This document shows, piece after piece, positions 34,450 through 43,861 of a DNA stretch of 64,000 nt. The notes under the pieces were generated by a model that had not been told where the DNA came from, made no database searches, and worked only from the letters and a program-made list of their open reading frames with translations. How positions within the stretch are numbered: position 1 is the first letter of the stretch; the number at the start of each line of letters is the position of its first letter. Position numbers and translations under genes: made by a program. Source of the stretch: Lientehia hominis (lineage in GTDB: Bacteria > Bacillota > Clostridia > Lachnospirales > Lachnospiraceae); the NCBI RefSeq assembly GCF_021044755.1, contig NZ_JAJNOR010000008.1:47691-111690 (forward strand). The letters run 5' to 3'.

Positions 34450-35253
34450 ATGGAGAGTGGATCGGCTTATACCAGTTTTGCGGCGGTCTATGATAAATTC
34501 ATGGACAATGTTCCATATGAAGAGTGGTGTGCTTATCTGACCGGACTTTTAAGGGATTATGGATGCCGGGACTGTCTGCTTGCAGATCTGGGCTGCGGCA
34601 CAGGCAGCCTTACAGAACTGCTGTCCGAGGCCGGATACGATATGATTGGAATCGATCAATCGGAAGAGATGCTGGAAATAGCCATGGAAAAACGAGCGGA
34701 GTCAGGAAGAGACATCCTGTATCTCCTGCAGGACATGAGAGAATTTGAATTATTCGGCACAGTGGGAGGCATCGTCAGCATCTGCGATTCCATGAATTAT
34801 ATTACTTCATATGAAGAATTGGTGGAGGTATTCCGGCTGGTGAACAATTATCTGGATCCTGGCGGCATCTTTATTTTTGATTTCAATACCTGGTATAAAT
34901 ACCAGGAGCTTTTGGGGGACAAGACCATAGCGGAGAATCGGGAGAACGAAAGCTTTATCTGGGACAATTACTTTGACGAAGAGAGCGGAATCAATGAATA
35001 CCAGCTGGCGATATTCGTAAAGGCAGATTCGGCGTTCGGAGAAGGCAGAGGTGAAGGGGTTTCTCTTTATCATAAATATGAGGAGATCCATTATCAGAAA
35101 GCATATACACTTGCTGAGTTTCAGGGGGCTCTTATGGAGGCGGGCATGGAGTTTGTGGACGCGTATGACGCATTTACGAGGGAACCGCCTGGGGAGGAGA
35201 GCGAGCGGGTTTATGTAGTTGCCAGAGAACGGGGAAAGAAAATCTGCGTCTGA
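34450..35253 (+). CDS. Class I SAM-dependent methyltransferase
   Basis: A roughly 267-residue soluble methyltransferase. N-terminal YTSFAAVYDKFMDNVPYEEW, SAM motif I LLADLGCGTGSLTE, motif II MIGIDQSEEML and LLQDMREF follow the Methyltransf_25 pattern common in Lachnospiraceae. The substrate is unknown. ATG 34450 is preferred since GGAGG lies nine bases upstream; ATG 34444 would be only three bases away. The Hsp33 gene follows closely. Confidence 0.85.
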   Translation: MESGSAYTSFAAVYDKFMDNVPYEEWCAYLTGLLRDYGCRDCLLADLGCGTGSLTELLSEAGYDMIGIDQSEEMLEIAMEKRAESGRDILYLLQDMREFELFGTVGGIVSICDSMNYITSYEELVEVFRLVNNYLDPGGIFIFDFNTWYKYQELLGDKTIAENRENESFIWDNYFDEESGINEYQLAIFVKADSAFGEGRGEGVSLYHKYEEIHYQKAYTLAEFQGALMEAGMEFVDAYDAFTREPPGEESERVYVVARERGKKICV

Positions 35254-35312
35254 GAATAATAGAAGAGGGAATGACAGTGGGGAACGGAATATCTGAAAAG
35301 GAAGATGAGAAT

Positions 35313-36215
35313 ATGGAAAAAAGAGCAGACGGAGGCTTGGGAGACTATATCGTCCGCGCGGCGGCGGCGAATGCTAAGATCAGGGCGTTTGCAGCGACTT
35401 CCAGAAACCTGGTGGAGGAGGCCAGAAAAAGGCATAATACCAGTCCGGTGGCGACAGCGGCGCTGGGGCGCCTGATGACGGCAGGCGCGATGATGGGAAG
35501 CATGATGAAAGGGGATAAGGATATCCTCACGCTGAGGATCCAGGGGGATGGCCCCATCGGCGGCATCACAGTCACCGCGGATTCCAGGGCAGATGTGAAG
35601 GGCTGCGTGGTCAATCCGGAGGTTTTGATCCATGCCAATTCCAAAGGGAAGCTGGATGTGGCGGGGGCGGTTGGCAGAGGTACGCTTACCGTAATCCGTG
35701 ATATCGGACTGAAGGAGCCGTATTCCGGTCAGATTGATCTGATCAGCGGAGAGATCGCGGAGGATATCACTTATTACTATGCAGTGTCGGAACAGGTTCC
35801 GTCCAGCGTAGCTCTGGGAGTGCTGATGAACCGGGAAAATACAGTGCGGCAGGCGGGAGGCTTTATCATCCAGCTCATGCCGGATGCGGAGGAAGAGCTG
35901 ATAACGGCACTGGAGAGGCATCTGTCAGGAATCACGTCCATCACCTCGTTTCTGGATGCAGGCAAGTCACCAGAACAGATTCTGCAGGCCATCCTGGGAG
36001 ATTTCGGCCTGGAGATACTGGATAAGATGTCCACCAGGTTTTACTGTGACTGTTCAAAGCAAAAGGTGGAAAAGGCGCTTCTCAGCGTAGGGAAGACAGA
36101 GCTGGATGATATGATCGCTGCCGGCGAACCGGTGGAGGTTTCCTGCCATTTCTGCAGCGAACGGTATCAATTCGGAGTAAAAGAGCTCGAAAATATCAGA
36201 AATCAGATGGATTAA
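35313..36215 (+). CDS. hslO: Hsp33 redox-regulated chaperone
   Basis: A roughly 300-residue holdase activated by oxidative unfolding. The N-terminal domain shows DYIVRAAAANAKIRAFAATSR, GPIGGITVTADS and GYS-like YSGQIDLISGEIAEDITYYYA. The C-terminal zinc switch has the CDC and CHFC cysteine pairs about 32 residues apart. ATG 35313 has AAGGAAGA upstream and fits the usual N-terminus; ATG 35271 (GAGGGA upstream) would add 14 residues. It is cotranscribed with the methyltransferase. Confidence 0.93.
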   Translation: MEKRADGGLGDYIVRAAAANAKIRAFAATSRNLVEEARKRHNTSPVATAALGRLMTAGAMMGSMMKGDKDILTLRIQGDGPIGGITVTADSRADVKGCVVNPEVLIHANSKGKLDVAGAVGRGTLTVIRDIGLKEPYSGQIDLISGEIAEDITYYYAVSEQVPSSVALGVLMNRENTVRQAGGFIIQLMPDAEEELITALERHLSGITSITSFLDAGKSPEQILQAILGDFGLEILDKMSTRFYCDCSKQKVEKALLSVGKTELDDMIAAGEPVEVSCHFCSERYQFGVKELENIRNQMD

Positions 36216-36280
36216 TAAATAATCACCAAATATTGTTTGGAAAAATATACAAAAATTAGAGAAAATGGCAAAAAAATGGT

Positions 36281-36308
36281 TTGCGGACAAGCCGTTATAT
36301 GCTATAAT
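36281..36308 (+). promoter_or_regulatory. Promoter of ppdK
   Basis: Extended -10 TGCTATAAT (TATAAT 36303-36308) with a weak TTGCGG 16 bases upstream. The leader is about 55 bases and ends in ACAGGAGGG before ATG. Confidence 0.75.
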
Positions 36309-36371
36309 ATGAGGAGCAGGCGGCCAACCTGCTCTTTAACGTCTAAATTCAACACAGGAGGGATTTAAAAT

Positions 36372-38996
36372 ATGGCAAAATGGGTATATTTGTTTAAAGA
36401 AGGAAATGCGGACATGCGTAACCTTCTTGGCGGAAAGGGTGCCAACCTGGCAGAAATGACCAACCTTGGCCTTCCGATTCCCCAGGGCTTTACTGTAACT
36501 ACAGAGGCTTGCACCGATTATTACAACAGTGGAAAGAAGATTACAGAAGAAATTCAGGGACAGATTTTCGACGCGTTAGCATGGCTTGAAGCCGAGAACG
36601 GCAGAAAATTTGGCGATACAGAGAATCCTCTCCTAGTATCCGTACGTTCTGGTGCCAGAGCTTCCATGCCTGGTATGATGGACACAATTTTAAACTTAGG
36701 CTTAAACGATGTTTCTGTTGAGGGATTTGCAAAGAAGACAGGGAACCCCAGGTTTGCATATGATTCCTACAGAAGATTTATTCAGATGTTCTCCGATGTT
36801 GTTATGGAGGTTCCCAAATCTTTCTTTGAAAAGATCATTGATGAGGTAAAGACGGCGAAGGGCGTTCATTATGATACGGAGCTGACGGCCGATGATCTGA
36901 AGGAGCTGATCGCGAGATTCAAGCAGGTTTATAAAGATGCGATGAACGGTGAGGAATTCCCTCAGGATCCCAAGGTTCAGCTGATGGATGCGGTAAAAGC
37001 TGTATTCCGCTCCTGGGACAACCCCCGTGCCATCGTATACAGAAGAATGAATGATATTCCCGGTGACTGGGGCACTGCCGTAAACGTACAGACCATGGTA
37101 TTCGGAAATATGGGCGATACTTCCGGAACAGGTGTTGCCTTCACCCGTAATCCGTCCACCGGCGCAAGAGGTATTTATGGCGAATACCTGATCAACGCGC
37201 AGGGCGAGGACGTTGTGGCGGGCGTGCGTACTCCCCAGCCTATCACCAAACTGGCGGAGGATCTGCCGGAATGCTATAAGGAATTCATGGCGATCGCGAA
37301 TAAGCTGGAAGACCACTACCGCGATATGCAGGATATGGAATTCACGATTCAGGAAGGGAAGCTTTACTTCCTCCAGACCCGTAACGGCAAAAGGACTGCT
37401 CCCGCGGCTATCCAGATAGCCTGCGACCTGGTGGACGAAGGCAAGATCACTCCTGAAGAAGCGGTATGCCGTATTGAGGCGAAATCCCTTGATCAGCTGC
37501 TTCATCCCACCTTTGATACAGCTGCGCTGAAAGCCGGAGAAGTGATCGGAAGCGCGCTTCCCGCGTCTCCCGGAGCTGCGGCAGGAAAGGTTTATTTTAC
37601 TGCTGAGGATGCAAAAGAAGCCCACGAAAGAGGCGAAAGAGTCATCCTGGTCCGTCTGGAGACATCACCCGAGGATATCGAGGGTATGCACGCGGCAGAA
37701 GGAATCCTGACGGTGCGCGGCGGCATGACTTCACATGCGGCAGTAGTGGCGCGCGGCATGGGCACCTGCTGTGTATCCGGCTGCGGAGAAATCAAGATAG
37801 ACGAAGCCGCCAAGAAATTTGAACTGGGCGGACATGCCTTCACAGAGGGGGATTATATTTCTCTGGACGGCACGACAGGCAAGATTTATAAAGGCGATAT
37901 CAAAACAGTGGAGGCTTCCGTAGGCGGAAACTTCGGGCGTATCATGCGATGGGCGGATCAGTTCCGTAAGCTGCAGGTACGTACCAATGCAGATACCCCC
38001 GTTGATACAGAAAATGCTGTTAAGCTGGGTGCGGAGGGCATCGGCCTCTGCCGTACTGAGCATATGTTCTTTGATCCTGACAGGATTCCGAAGATTCGGA
38101 AGATGATTCTTTCCGATTCTGTGGAAGTGCGTGAGGCTGCTCTGAACGAGCTGATTCCTTTCCAGAAAGCGGATTTCAAGGCAATGTATAAGGCTCTTAG
38201 AGGCCGTCCGATGACCGTACGTTATCTGGATCCGCCGCTTCATGAGTTCGTTCCCACCGATCCTGCGGATATTAAGGCACTGGCGGATGATATGGGCCTG
38301 ACTCCTGAACAGGTGCAGGCGAAGTGCGACGATCTTCATGAGTTCAACCCGATGATGGGCCATCGTGGATGCCGTCTTGCGGTTACCTATCCGGAAATTG
38401 CGAAGATGCAGACGAGAGCGATCATTGAAGCTGCCATTGAAGTGAAGGAAGAGATGGGATATGACATCGTTCCCGAAATCATGATTCCCTTGGTCGGCGA
38501 AAAGAAAGAGCTTAAATTTGTAAAAGATGTGGTGATTGCCACGGCAGAAGAAGTCATGAAAGAAAAGGGCGAATACATCAATTATCATGTAGGGACCATG
38601 ATCGAGATTCCCCGCGCGGCTCTGACTGCTGATAAGATCGCAGAAGAGGCGGAGTTCTTCTCATTCGGGACCAATGACCTGACTCAGATGACCTTTGGCT
38701 TCTCCCGCGACGATGCAGGAAAGTTCCTGCAGTCCTACTACAGCAACAAGATTTATGAATCCGATCCTTTTGCAAAGCTGGATCAGGAGGGCGTAGGTCA
38801 GCTGGTCGCCATGGCGGCTAAGAAGGGACGCAAGACTAATCCGAATCTGAAGCTTGGTATCTGCGGTGAACACGGCGGCGACCCCAGCTCCGTAGAATTC
38901 TGCCATAAGATCGGACTGAACTATGTATCCTGCTCACCTTACCGCGTACCGATCGCAAGACTGGCGGCGGCACAGGCGGCGCTTAATAATAAGTAG
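36372..38996 (+). CDS. ppdK: Pyruvate, phosphate dikinase
   Basis: An 874-residue enzyme interconverting pyruvate + ATP + Pi and PEP + AMP + PPi. The N-terminal ATP-grasp domain (KGANLAEM, SVRSGARASMPGMMDT), the swivelling phosphohistidine domain (GGMTSHAAVVARGMG, catalytic His) and the C-terminal TIM barrel (EIMIPLV, FGTNDLTQMTFGFSRDD, CGEHGGD with the acid Cys) are complete. Codon choice differs visibly from neighbours, as in highly expressed genes. It lies alone with its own promoter and terminator. In fermenting Clostridia it works as a PPi-linked glycolytic or gluconeogenic step. Confidence 0.97.
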   Translation: MAKWVYLFKEGNADMRNLLGGKGANLAEMTNLGLPIPQGFTVTTEACTDYYNSGKKITEEIQGQIFDALAWLEAENGRKFGDTENPLLVSVRSGARASMPGMMDTILNLGLNDVSVEGFAKKTGNPRFAYDSYRRFIQMFSDVVMEVPKSFFEKIIDEVKTAKGVHYDTELTADDLKELIARFKQVYKDAMNGEEFPQDPKVQLMDAVKAVFRSWDNPRAIVYRRMNDIPGDWGTAVNVQTMVFGNMGDTSGTGVAFTRNPSTGARGIYGEYLINAQGEDVVAGVRTPQPITKLAEDLPECYKEFMAIANKLEDHYRDMQDMEFTIQEGKLYFLQTRNGKRTAPAAIQIACDLVDEGKITPEEAVCRIEAKSLDQLLHPTFDTAALKAGEVIGSALPASPGAAAGKVYFTAEDAKEAHERGERVILVRLETSPEDIEGMHAAEGILTVRGGMTSHAAVVARGMGTCCVSGCGEIKIDEAAKKFELGGHAFTEGDYISLDGTTGKIYKGDIKTVEASVGGNFGRIMRWADQFRKLQVRTNADTPVDTENAVKLGAEGIGLCRTEHMFFDPDRIPKIRKMILSDSVEVREAALNELIPFQKADFKAMYKALRGRPMTVRYLDPPLHEFVPTDPADIKALADDMGLTPEQVQAKCDDLHEFNPMMGHRGCRLAVTYPEIAKMQTRAIIEAAIEVKEEMGYDIVPEIMIPLVGEKKELKFVKDVVIATAEEVMKEKGEYINYHVGTMIEIPRAALTADKIAEEAEFFSFGTNDLTQMTFGFSRDDAGKFLQSYYSNKIYESDPFAKLDQEGVGQLVAMAAKKGRKTNPNLKLGICGEHGGDPSSVEFCHKIGLNYVSCSPYRVPIARLAAAQAALNNK

Positions 38997-39099
38997 GCAG
39001 TTGATTTCTGCTGTGTCACAGGGAAATCACTATTATCGTCCAGTGTGAGAAAGTCATTATCCTCTGAACAAAAGACTAAATAAGAAACAAACAAAGAAT

Positions 39100-39146
39100 A
39101 GACCTTGAAATTCAGGAGAAATCCTGAGTTTCCGGGTCTTTTTTTG
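39100..39146 (+). terminator. Terminator of ppdK
   Basis: A long stem, AGACC...TTCAGGA with TCCTGAG...GGGTCT, closes a GAAA tetraloop and is followed by seven or more T. Confidence 0.92.
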
Positions 39147-39170
39147 TATACATGATAGAGACCATTTATC

Positions 39171-39197
39171 TTGACAGTAAAATATATTTATTATATG
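39171..39197 (+). promoter_or_regulatory. Possible promoter of the hydrolase gene
   Basis: A perfect -35 TTGACA (39171-39176) is followed after 15 bases by TATATG. The spacer is short, so this is tentative. Confidence 0.4.
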
Positions 39198-39220
39198 GTG
39201 GGTACAGGAGGAGGGGTATT

Positions 39221-40579
39221 ATGAAAAAAACAGTTTGCATTCTGCTGACAGTCATTCTTACAGCAGCTCTGGCCGCATGCGGGGAGCCGAAGGCGCAGCA
39301 GCCAGAAGGCGAAAAAGATTTGGTACAGATTTCAAAACAAATCACGGAAAAACTCAGCGGATCAGAATATGATGAGATTGCCGGCTTTATGGGAGATCAA
39401 ATGAAAACCCTATCTGCGAAGGACTGGGAAAAAATATGGGATGAGACGGAAAGTGGATTCGGGACCTTTCAGAAAACGGGCGAATTCATTCAATTTGAAA
39501 CTGAGGGATATGAAGTGGTGGAACTTGAGCTCATCTGTGAAAACGGGACGGCCGTTCAGCGCACTGTGTTTGATTCTCAGGGACTTGTTGCCGGTTTTTT
39601 TATGAAAGCCGGACCGATCAAGTCTGACCTGCCGGAGGGGATCACCGAGCAGGAAATCACCTTTGATTCGCAGCCGGGATTTCCGATATATGGTACGTTG
39701 ACGATGCCAAAAGAGGTGCCGAGGGCGGCTTTGGTCCTCGTCCATGGTTCGGGCCCCCTGGACCGGGATTCTACGATTGGTTTTAATAAACCGTTTCGTG
39801 ATCTGGCATATGGTCTCGCCGCTCAGGGAATCGCCGTTCTCCGCTATGATAAGGTGACATACACTTATGGTGAAAAAGTGACGGAAAAATATGGTTCTGC
39901 TTTCACGGTGGAGGAGGAATCTGTTTTGGATGCTGTAAACGCTGTGAATTGGCTGAAGCAGCAGGAATCGGTCCCCGGAGACTCCATCTATGTGCTGGGA
40001 ATGAGTTTGGGCGGTTCTTTGCTGTCATCCATAGGAAAAGAATGTCCTGATGTGGCGGGATATATCAGCATGGGTGGCACGCCGCTGCCGCTGTGGAAGA
40101 TTTCTCTGCAGCAAAATGAGATGTCGCTGGAAGAGCAGAATGAAGTGCAGAAGGCAGTCGGACAGGCGATGCTTGATGAAGAGGTGCAGAAGGCCGAGCA
40201 TATTTCAGAATACACGGAAGATGAACTGGCGGATATGACTGTATTCGGACTTCCGGGTATTTATTCCAGGCATCTATTTAGTTTAGAACCTGCGGAACTG
40301 CATCTTGCGGATAAAAAACCGATTCTGATCCTCCAGGGAGGAAGGGACCGTCAGGTTACGCCGGAAAACGGAATCATGGCATGGCAGACCGCATTAGCCG
40401 GCCATCCGGACGCGGCATATAAGCGTTATGATGATCTGAACCATATTATGGGGGATTACCAGGGCGATCCGGTTCCTTTTCAGGAACTGCTGAGTGTAGA
40501 ATACCGTCAAAATACGCCTGTGCCCCAATATGTCATCGACGATATCGCCGACTGGCTGAACATCCGGGGAAGGCATTAG
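39221..40579 (+). CDS. Secreted alpha/beta hydrolase lipoprotein with DUF3887-like domain
   Basis: A roughly 452-residue lipoprotein. A signal peptide ends in LAAC (about Cys20). Residues 30-130 form a DUF3887-like domain often found before hydrolases, and 145-450 an alpha/beta hydrolase with the nucleophile elbow GMSLGGS, an Asp in GGRDRQVTPENG and His in DLNHIMGD. Relatives are S9-type esterases/peptidases. ATG 39221 follows GGAGGAGGGG; the longer frame has no site. The substrate is unknown; it acts outside the cell. Confidence 0.85.
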   Translation: MKKTVCILLTVILTAALAACGEPKAQQPEGEKDLVQISKQITEKLSGSEYDEIAGFMGDQMKTLSAKDWEKIWDETESGFGTFQKTGEFIQFETEGYEVVELELICENGTAVQRTVFDSQGLVAGFFMKAGPIKSDLPEGITEQEITFDSQPGFPIYGTLTMPKEVPRAALVLVHGSGPLDRDSTIGFNKPFRDLAYGLAAQGIAVLRYDKVTYTYGEKVTEKYGSAFTVEEESVLDAVNAVNWLKQQESVPGDSIYVLGMSLGGSLLSSIGKECPDVAGYISMGGTPLPLWKISLQQNEMSLEEQNEVQKAVGQAMLDEEVQKAEHISEYTEDELADMTVFGLPGIYSRHLFSLEPAELHLADKKPILILQGGRDRQVTPENGIMAWQTALAGHPDAAYKRYDDLNHIMGDYQGDPVPFQELLSVEYRQNTPVPQYVIDDIADWLNIRGRH

Positions 40580-40704
40580 AACTGATAGAGTAAAATGGAT
40601 GAGCTGATGACCATGAGACAAAAAACACCGGACAGGAAATACAAGTTTTCTGGTATGAACATATGGAGCATGATCAGCAAGGCCGCCGTTATGATATTGA
40701 TCAT
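40576..40704 (-). CDS. Possible 42-residue two-helix membrane peptide
   Basis: ATG 40704 on the minus strand has a perfect AAAGGAG five bases upstream. The product, starting MINIITAALLIMLHMF and ending SSSILLYQF, is almost wholly hydrophobic, with two potential helices around a PEN turn. It is convergent with, and overlaps by four bases, the hydrolase gene end. No promoter was recognised. The rest of 40580-40947 shows no gene; 40830-40850 holds a small GGAAATC/GATTTCC hairpin. Confidence 0.35.
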   Translation of the reverse strand: MINIITAALLIMLHMFIPENLYFLSGVFCLMVISSSILLYQF

Positions 40705-40947
40705 GACAGCTCCTTTCAGCAGAACGTCGAGGTTTATCAAATATCTTTGGCACAAAGAAAAAAACCGTGTCAAAATTCTTTTACAGACCTTGCCGCGCGG
40801 GTTGTTGGCTGATTATAAGCTTTTTTGGAAATCGCTGGTGATTTCCTTCTGTCCCACCTGGTAATAAAAACGAATATAATTTAAGATATTCAAAAGTATG
40901 ATGTGTTAAACAGATTATGATGTGAAAAAGGAAAGGATGTGGATAAA

Positions 40948-42234
40948 ATGAAAACTATCTATCGCCGCTGTACGGTACTTGACGGATCGGAAAAAATGGA
41001 GCCGCAGCCGGACATGACATTAGTTGTAGAAGACGGCAGGATCGTATCGGTCACAAAGGAGGAGGCGGTTTCCGGAGAAGGAGAAGTCATCGATCTGGAA
41101 GGCCGGTATTTGATGCCGGGCCTTATTAATCTGCACGTTCATCTGCCGGGAAGCGGTGCGCCAAAGAAAAAGCAGCAGGACAGTACAGCGGCGGCCAAGC
41201 TGGTGATGAAAAACAGACTTACCCGTTTTATCGGAATAAAGATGTGCGAAAACTTTGCGAAGACGGAGCTTTTATCTGGAGTGACTACGATCCGCACGGT
41301 CGGCGGTCTCGGAAATTTTGATACCTTGATCCGTGACCGCATCAGCGCCGGAAAGCTGGACGGCCCGAGGATCCTGGCATCCAATATGGCGGTTTCCGTA
41401 CCGGGAGGCCATATGACCGGCTCCGTGGCATATTCCGCGGGAAGTGAAGAAGAATGCCGTGCATTGGTGAGAAAAATCGCCGGAGAGAAACCCGATTGGA
41501 TAAAACTTATGATTACCGGAGGCGTACTGGACGCGAAGGTGAAGGGAGAGCCGGGAGTATTGAAGATGCCTCCTTCTTACGTAAAAGCCTGCTGCGAAGA
41601 AGCTCATAAAGCGGGATACCGTGTGGCCGCCCACACAGAAAGTCCGGAGGGAGTACGGGTAGCGCTGGAAAACGGGGTGGATACGATTGAACACGGGGCG
41701 TCTCCCGATGAAGAGATCATCGCCCTGTTCAAAAAAAAGAAAGCCTGTGACATCTGCACGATTTCACCTGCCGTTCCCTTGGCGAAGTTCGGGAAAGAAA
41801 TTATGGACAGCACGGAGATGATGAGGTATAACGGAAACATTGTGCTGGAAGGCATCATAAACTGCGCCAAGACGGCGCTTGAACATGATATACCGGTGGG
41901 ATTGGGCACTGATACGGCATGTCCGTTTGTCACCCATTACGACATGTGGAGAGAGCTGCAGTATTTCCATAAATATGTTGGTGTGAGCCGGGCCTTCGCA
42001 CTTTACACGGCGACGAAAAGAAACGCGGAGATCGCAGGCATTGGACAGGAGACAGGCAGTATAGAGCCGGGGAAAAGTGCGGATTTTCTGATCACAGAGA
42101 AAAATCCATTGGAGGATCTGGCCGCACTCCGCACTCCGTATATGGTAGTCGCGCGCGGAAAAGCGTTTAAAAAGCCGGTTGTCAGGAAATACCGCGTTTG
42201 CGAGCAGGAGCTTGACAGATGTCTGCAGAACTGA
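40948..42234 (+). CDS. Metal-dependent amidohydrolase
   Basis: A roughly 428-residue amidohydrolase superfamily enzyme. The metal motif NLHVHLPG (HxH), the bridging Lys region IKLMITGG, His in AAHTES and EHGAS, and Asp in GLGTDTACP are all in place, with SIEPGKSADFLI closing the beta-sandwich. This subgroup includes Xaa-Pro dipeptidases (prolidase-like) and other cyclic amide hydrolases. ATG 40948 is chosen; GTG 40939, nine bases earlier, is equally close to AAAGGAAAGG. Monocistronic; no signal peptide, so cytoplasmic. Confidence 0.87.
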   Translation: MKTIYRRCTVLDGSEKMEPQPDMTLVVEDGRIVSVTKEEAVSGEGEVIDLEGRYLMPGLINLHVHLPGSGAPKKKQQDSTAAAKLVMKNRLTRFIGIKMCENFAKTELLSGVTTIRTVGGLGNFDTLIRDRISAGKLDGPRILASNMAVSVPGGHMTGSVAYSAGSEEECRALVRKIAGEKPDWIKLMITGGVLDAKVKGEPGVLKMPPSYVKACCEEAHKAGYRVAAHTESPEGVRVALENGVDTIEHGASPDEEIIALFKKKKACDICTISPAVPLAKFGKEIMDSTEMMRYNGNIVLEGIINCAKTALEHDIPVGLGTDTACPFVTHYDMWRELQYFHKYVGVSRAFALYTATKRNAEIAGIGQETGSIEPGKSADFLITEKNPLEDLAALRTPYMVVARGKAFKKPVVRKYRVCEQELDRCLQN

Positions 42235-42365
42235 AGAATAAAAAGCCAGATCAGGAATTATCTTATCTTTTCCATTAAGAAATATCGAAAAAAGGTTTTG
42301 CTGTAATAGAAGCACGTGTAACGATATTCCCCAGAACTGCGCGTTCTAATATTATCTTTGATATG

Positions 42366-42436
42366 CTCCCTTTTAGGCAGACAAGTGAAATCATATAATA
42401 GCTTGTCTCTTAGGAGGGAGTATACTTTTCATTTTC
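42366..42436 (+). terminator. Large hairpin, possible terminator of the amidohydrolase gene
   Basis: Arms 42366-42385 and 42402-42420 pair over nearly 19 bp with several G-U pairs valid only on the plus strand. The inner stem is AGACAAG/CTTGTCT and the outer CTCCCT/AGGGAG. A T-rich tail (TATACTTTTCATTTTC) follows. It lies 130 bases after the gene; the stretch between shows nothing else. Confidence 0.5.
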
Positions 42437-42461
42437 CTGCAGTGCCAGCGGGGAAGGCAGT

Positions 42462-42932
42462 CTACAGGGATTTGGCTCTGTCGCTGACATTTTTGTGAAA
42501 ATTAATTACCTGGTGGTCGTATTTCTTGTTCATGAATTTTGACTGAATCATAAAATCCGCCGTCGCTTTGTTGATCGCCATAGGTATATCATAGACCTGG
42601 GAAATTCTCATCAGCGCCTTTACATCCGGATCATGCGGCTGGGCTGTCAGAGGGTCGGAGAAAAAGACGACAAAATCTATGACACCCTCCACGATCTTCG
42701 CCCCGATCTGCTGGTCTCCCCCCAGAGGCCCGCTGTTATATGCTTTTATATACAGGCCCGTTTTATCTGCGATCATCCTTGCTGTAGTGCCTGTTCCGCA
42801 CAGATTATGCTCTTTCAAAATATCATAATTTTCCGCGCACCATTCAATCAGCTTAGGCTTCTCATTATCATGAGCGATCAAAGCAATGTTTTTCTTTTCT
42901 GCAATGGTAAAGGTAATATAATCTTCCTTCAT
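42462..42932 (-). CDS. mgsA: Methylglyoxal synthase
   Basis: A 156-residue enzyme turning DHAP into methylglyoxal and phosphate, a bypass relieving sugar-phosphate stress. Family stretches: IALIAHDNEK with the catalytic His, GTGTTARMI, SGPLGGDQQIG with the catalytic Asp, and FFSDPLTAQPHDPDVKALMRI. Length is typical. A GGAGGTTCACC site precedes the ATG on the minus strand. Confidence 0.95.
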   Translation of the reverse strand: MKEDYITFTIAEKKNIALIAHDNEKPKLIEWCAENYDILKEHNLCGTGTTARMIADKTGLYIKAYNSGPLGGDQQIGAKIVEGVIDFVVFFSDPLTAQPHDPDVKALMRISQVYDIPMAINKATADFMIQSKFMNKKYDHQVINFHKNVSDRAKSL

Positions 42933-43076
42933 TCTGGTGAACCTCCTTCAGGATTCCATTTTAACCGGATATAACTAAACTCTAACACATTTCCCGGATG
43001 TTTTCAACGCCCGGAACTTCTGCCGGCGTTCTTTCTTGGGCGCGAATTTCCGGCCATGGAAAATATTTGATATTTC

Positions 43077-43192
43077 ATGGCTGACGTGGATAATTTTAAA
43101 AAGATAGACAACCAGTATGGACATGAGGCAGGCGACGTGGTCCTGATATGTATGTCCAATATTACGGAAGAAATATGCAAACGGCACAAAGT
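43077..43192 (+). pseudogene. GGDEF-domain fragment
   Basis: The frame from 43077 reads MADVDNFKKIDNQYGHEAGD followed by VVL, the N-terminal half of a diguanylate cyclase domain (metal Asp and substrate-binding Asn-Phe region). It is cut before the GGDEF loop at about 43190, where the sequence passes into a CheA-like fragment in another frame. Upstream the frame hits a stop at 43068, so nothing intact can be made. Confidence 0.75.
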
Positions 43193-43194
43193 AC

Positions 43195-43462
43195 AATTGC
43201 ATGGACATTGTGAGGAGGCTGATAGAGGACGACGGCGGACATCTTGGAATTGAAAGCCGCGATGGATTGGGGACTTCCATCAGCCTCAGACTTCCGCTGG
43301 AACATACTGTTGTGGAAAGTGTCCGGTTCTTGGCGGACGGGCATGAACGGGTGCAGCGTTATGGGAAACGGAAAGGTCTGTATGTTCATTGATGTGGATG
43401 CTTTTATAGATAGTGTACAGAAAAGCCGGGCGGAAGAAAGGATGAGCAAAAATGGAAAATGA
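43195..43462 (+). pseudogene. CheA C-terminal remnant, frameshifted
   Basis: MDIVRRLIEDDGGHLGIESR, GLGTSISLRLPL and EHTVVES from 43201 match the last strands of the CheA ATPase domain and its link to the CheW-like P5 domain. Most of P5 is then missing, and after a frameshift near 43330-43350 the frame at 43244-43462 gives SVMGNGKVCMFIDVDAFIDS, the characteristic end of CheA P5. A stop at 43460 overlaps the CheW remnant by 11 bases, the spacing expected of an old cheA-cheW operon. Confidence 0.75.
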
Positions 43463-43803
43463 AGAGAAGCGGGAGGTGCTTTGCTTTTCATGGGGAAGCA
43501 CTGTCTATGCGGTGGAATTTCAGGACGTAGAAGAAATCTGCATCAATATGTCCGTTTATCCGGTTTCCCTTCTTCCCGACTATTTTTGCGGGACTATATA
43601 CTATAAAGGACGGGTCCTTTTTGCGGTCCAGGTAGAAATGGATAAGAACCCTTCGCATATCAGAGTCTCAGACAAGGAAGAAACTTTTATAATAATTCTG
43701 GTGAGGTATGGAAAAAGCGGGGAGTATACCGGAAGGGTGAAGAGATCATCTGCGTGCTGGATGTACAAAGAAGCGCAGAAGGGCTGATAGCATATGACAA
43801 TTA
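43452..43803 (+). pseudogene. CheW remnant, frameshifted near its end
   Basis: From ATG 43452 the frame reads EVLCFSWGSTVYAVEFQDVE, EICINMSVYPVSLLPDYFCG and TIYYKGRVLFAVQVEM, a diverged CheW coupling domain. After IIILV (about 43700) the C-terminus is lost in this frame (stop 43787), but another frame gives GEEIICVLDVQRSAEGL, the expected final strand and helix, ending at 43803. A single-base change would rejoin them. It is probably non-functional. Confidence 0.7.
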
Positions 43804-43861
43804 AGGAAATATATGGCCGTGGCAGCTGCTTATTGACAGGCCAAAAAGTAAATTAGTAACA

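Noticed and set aside
36702..38588. Minus-strand frames of 307 and 285 codons
   Set aside because: They are antisense to ppdK, without start signals or recognisable domains.
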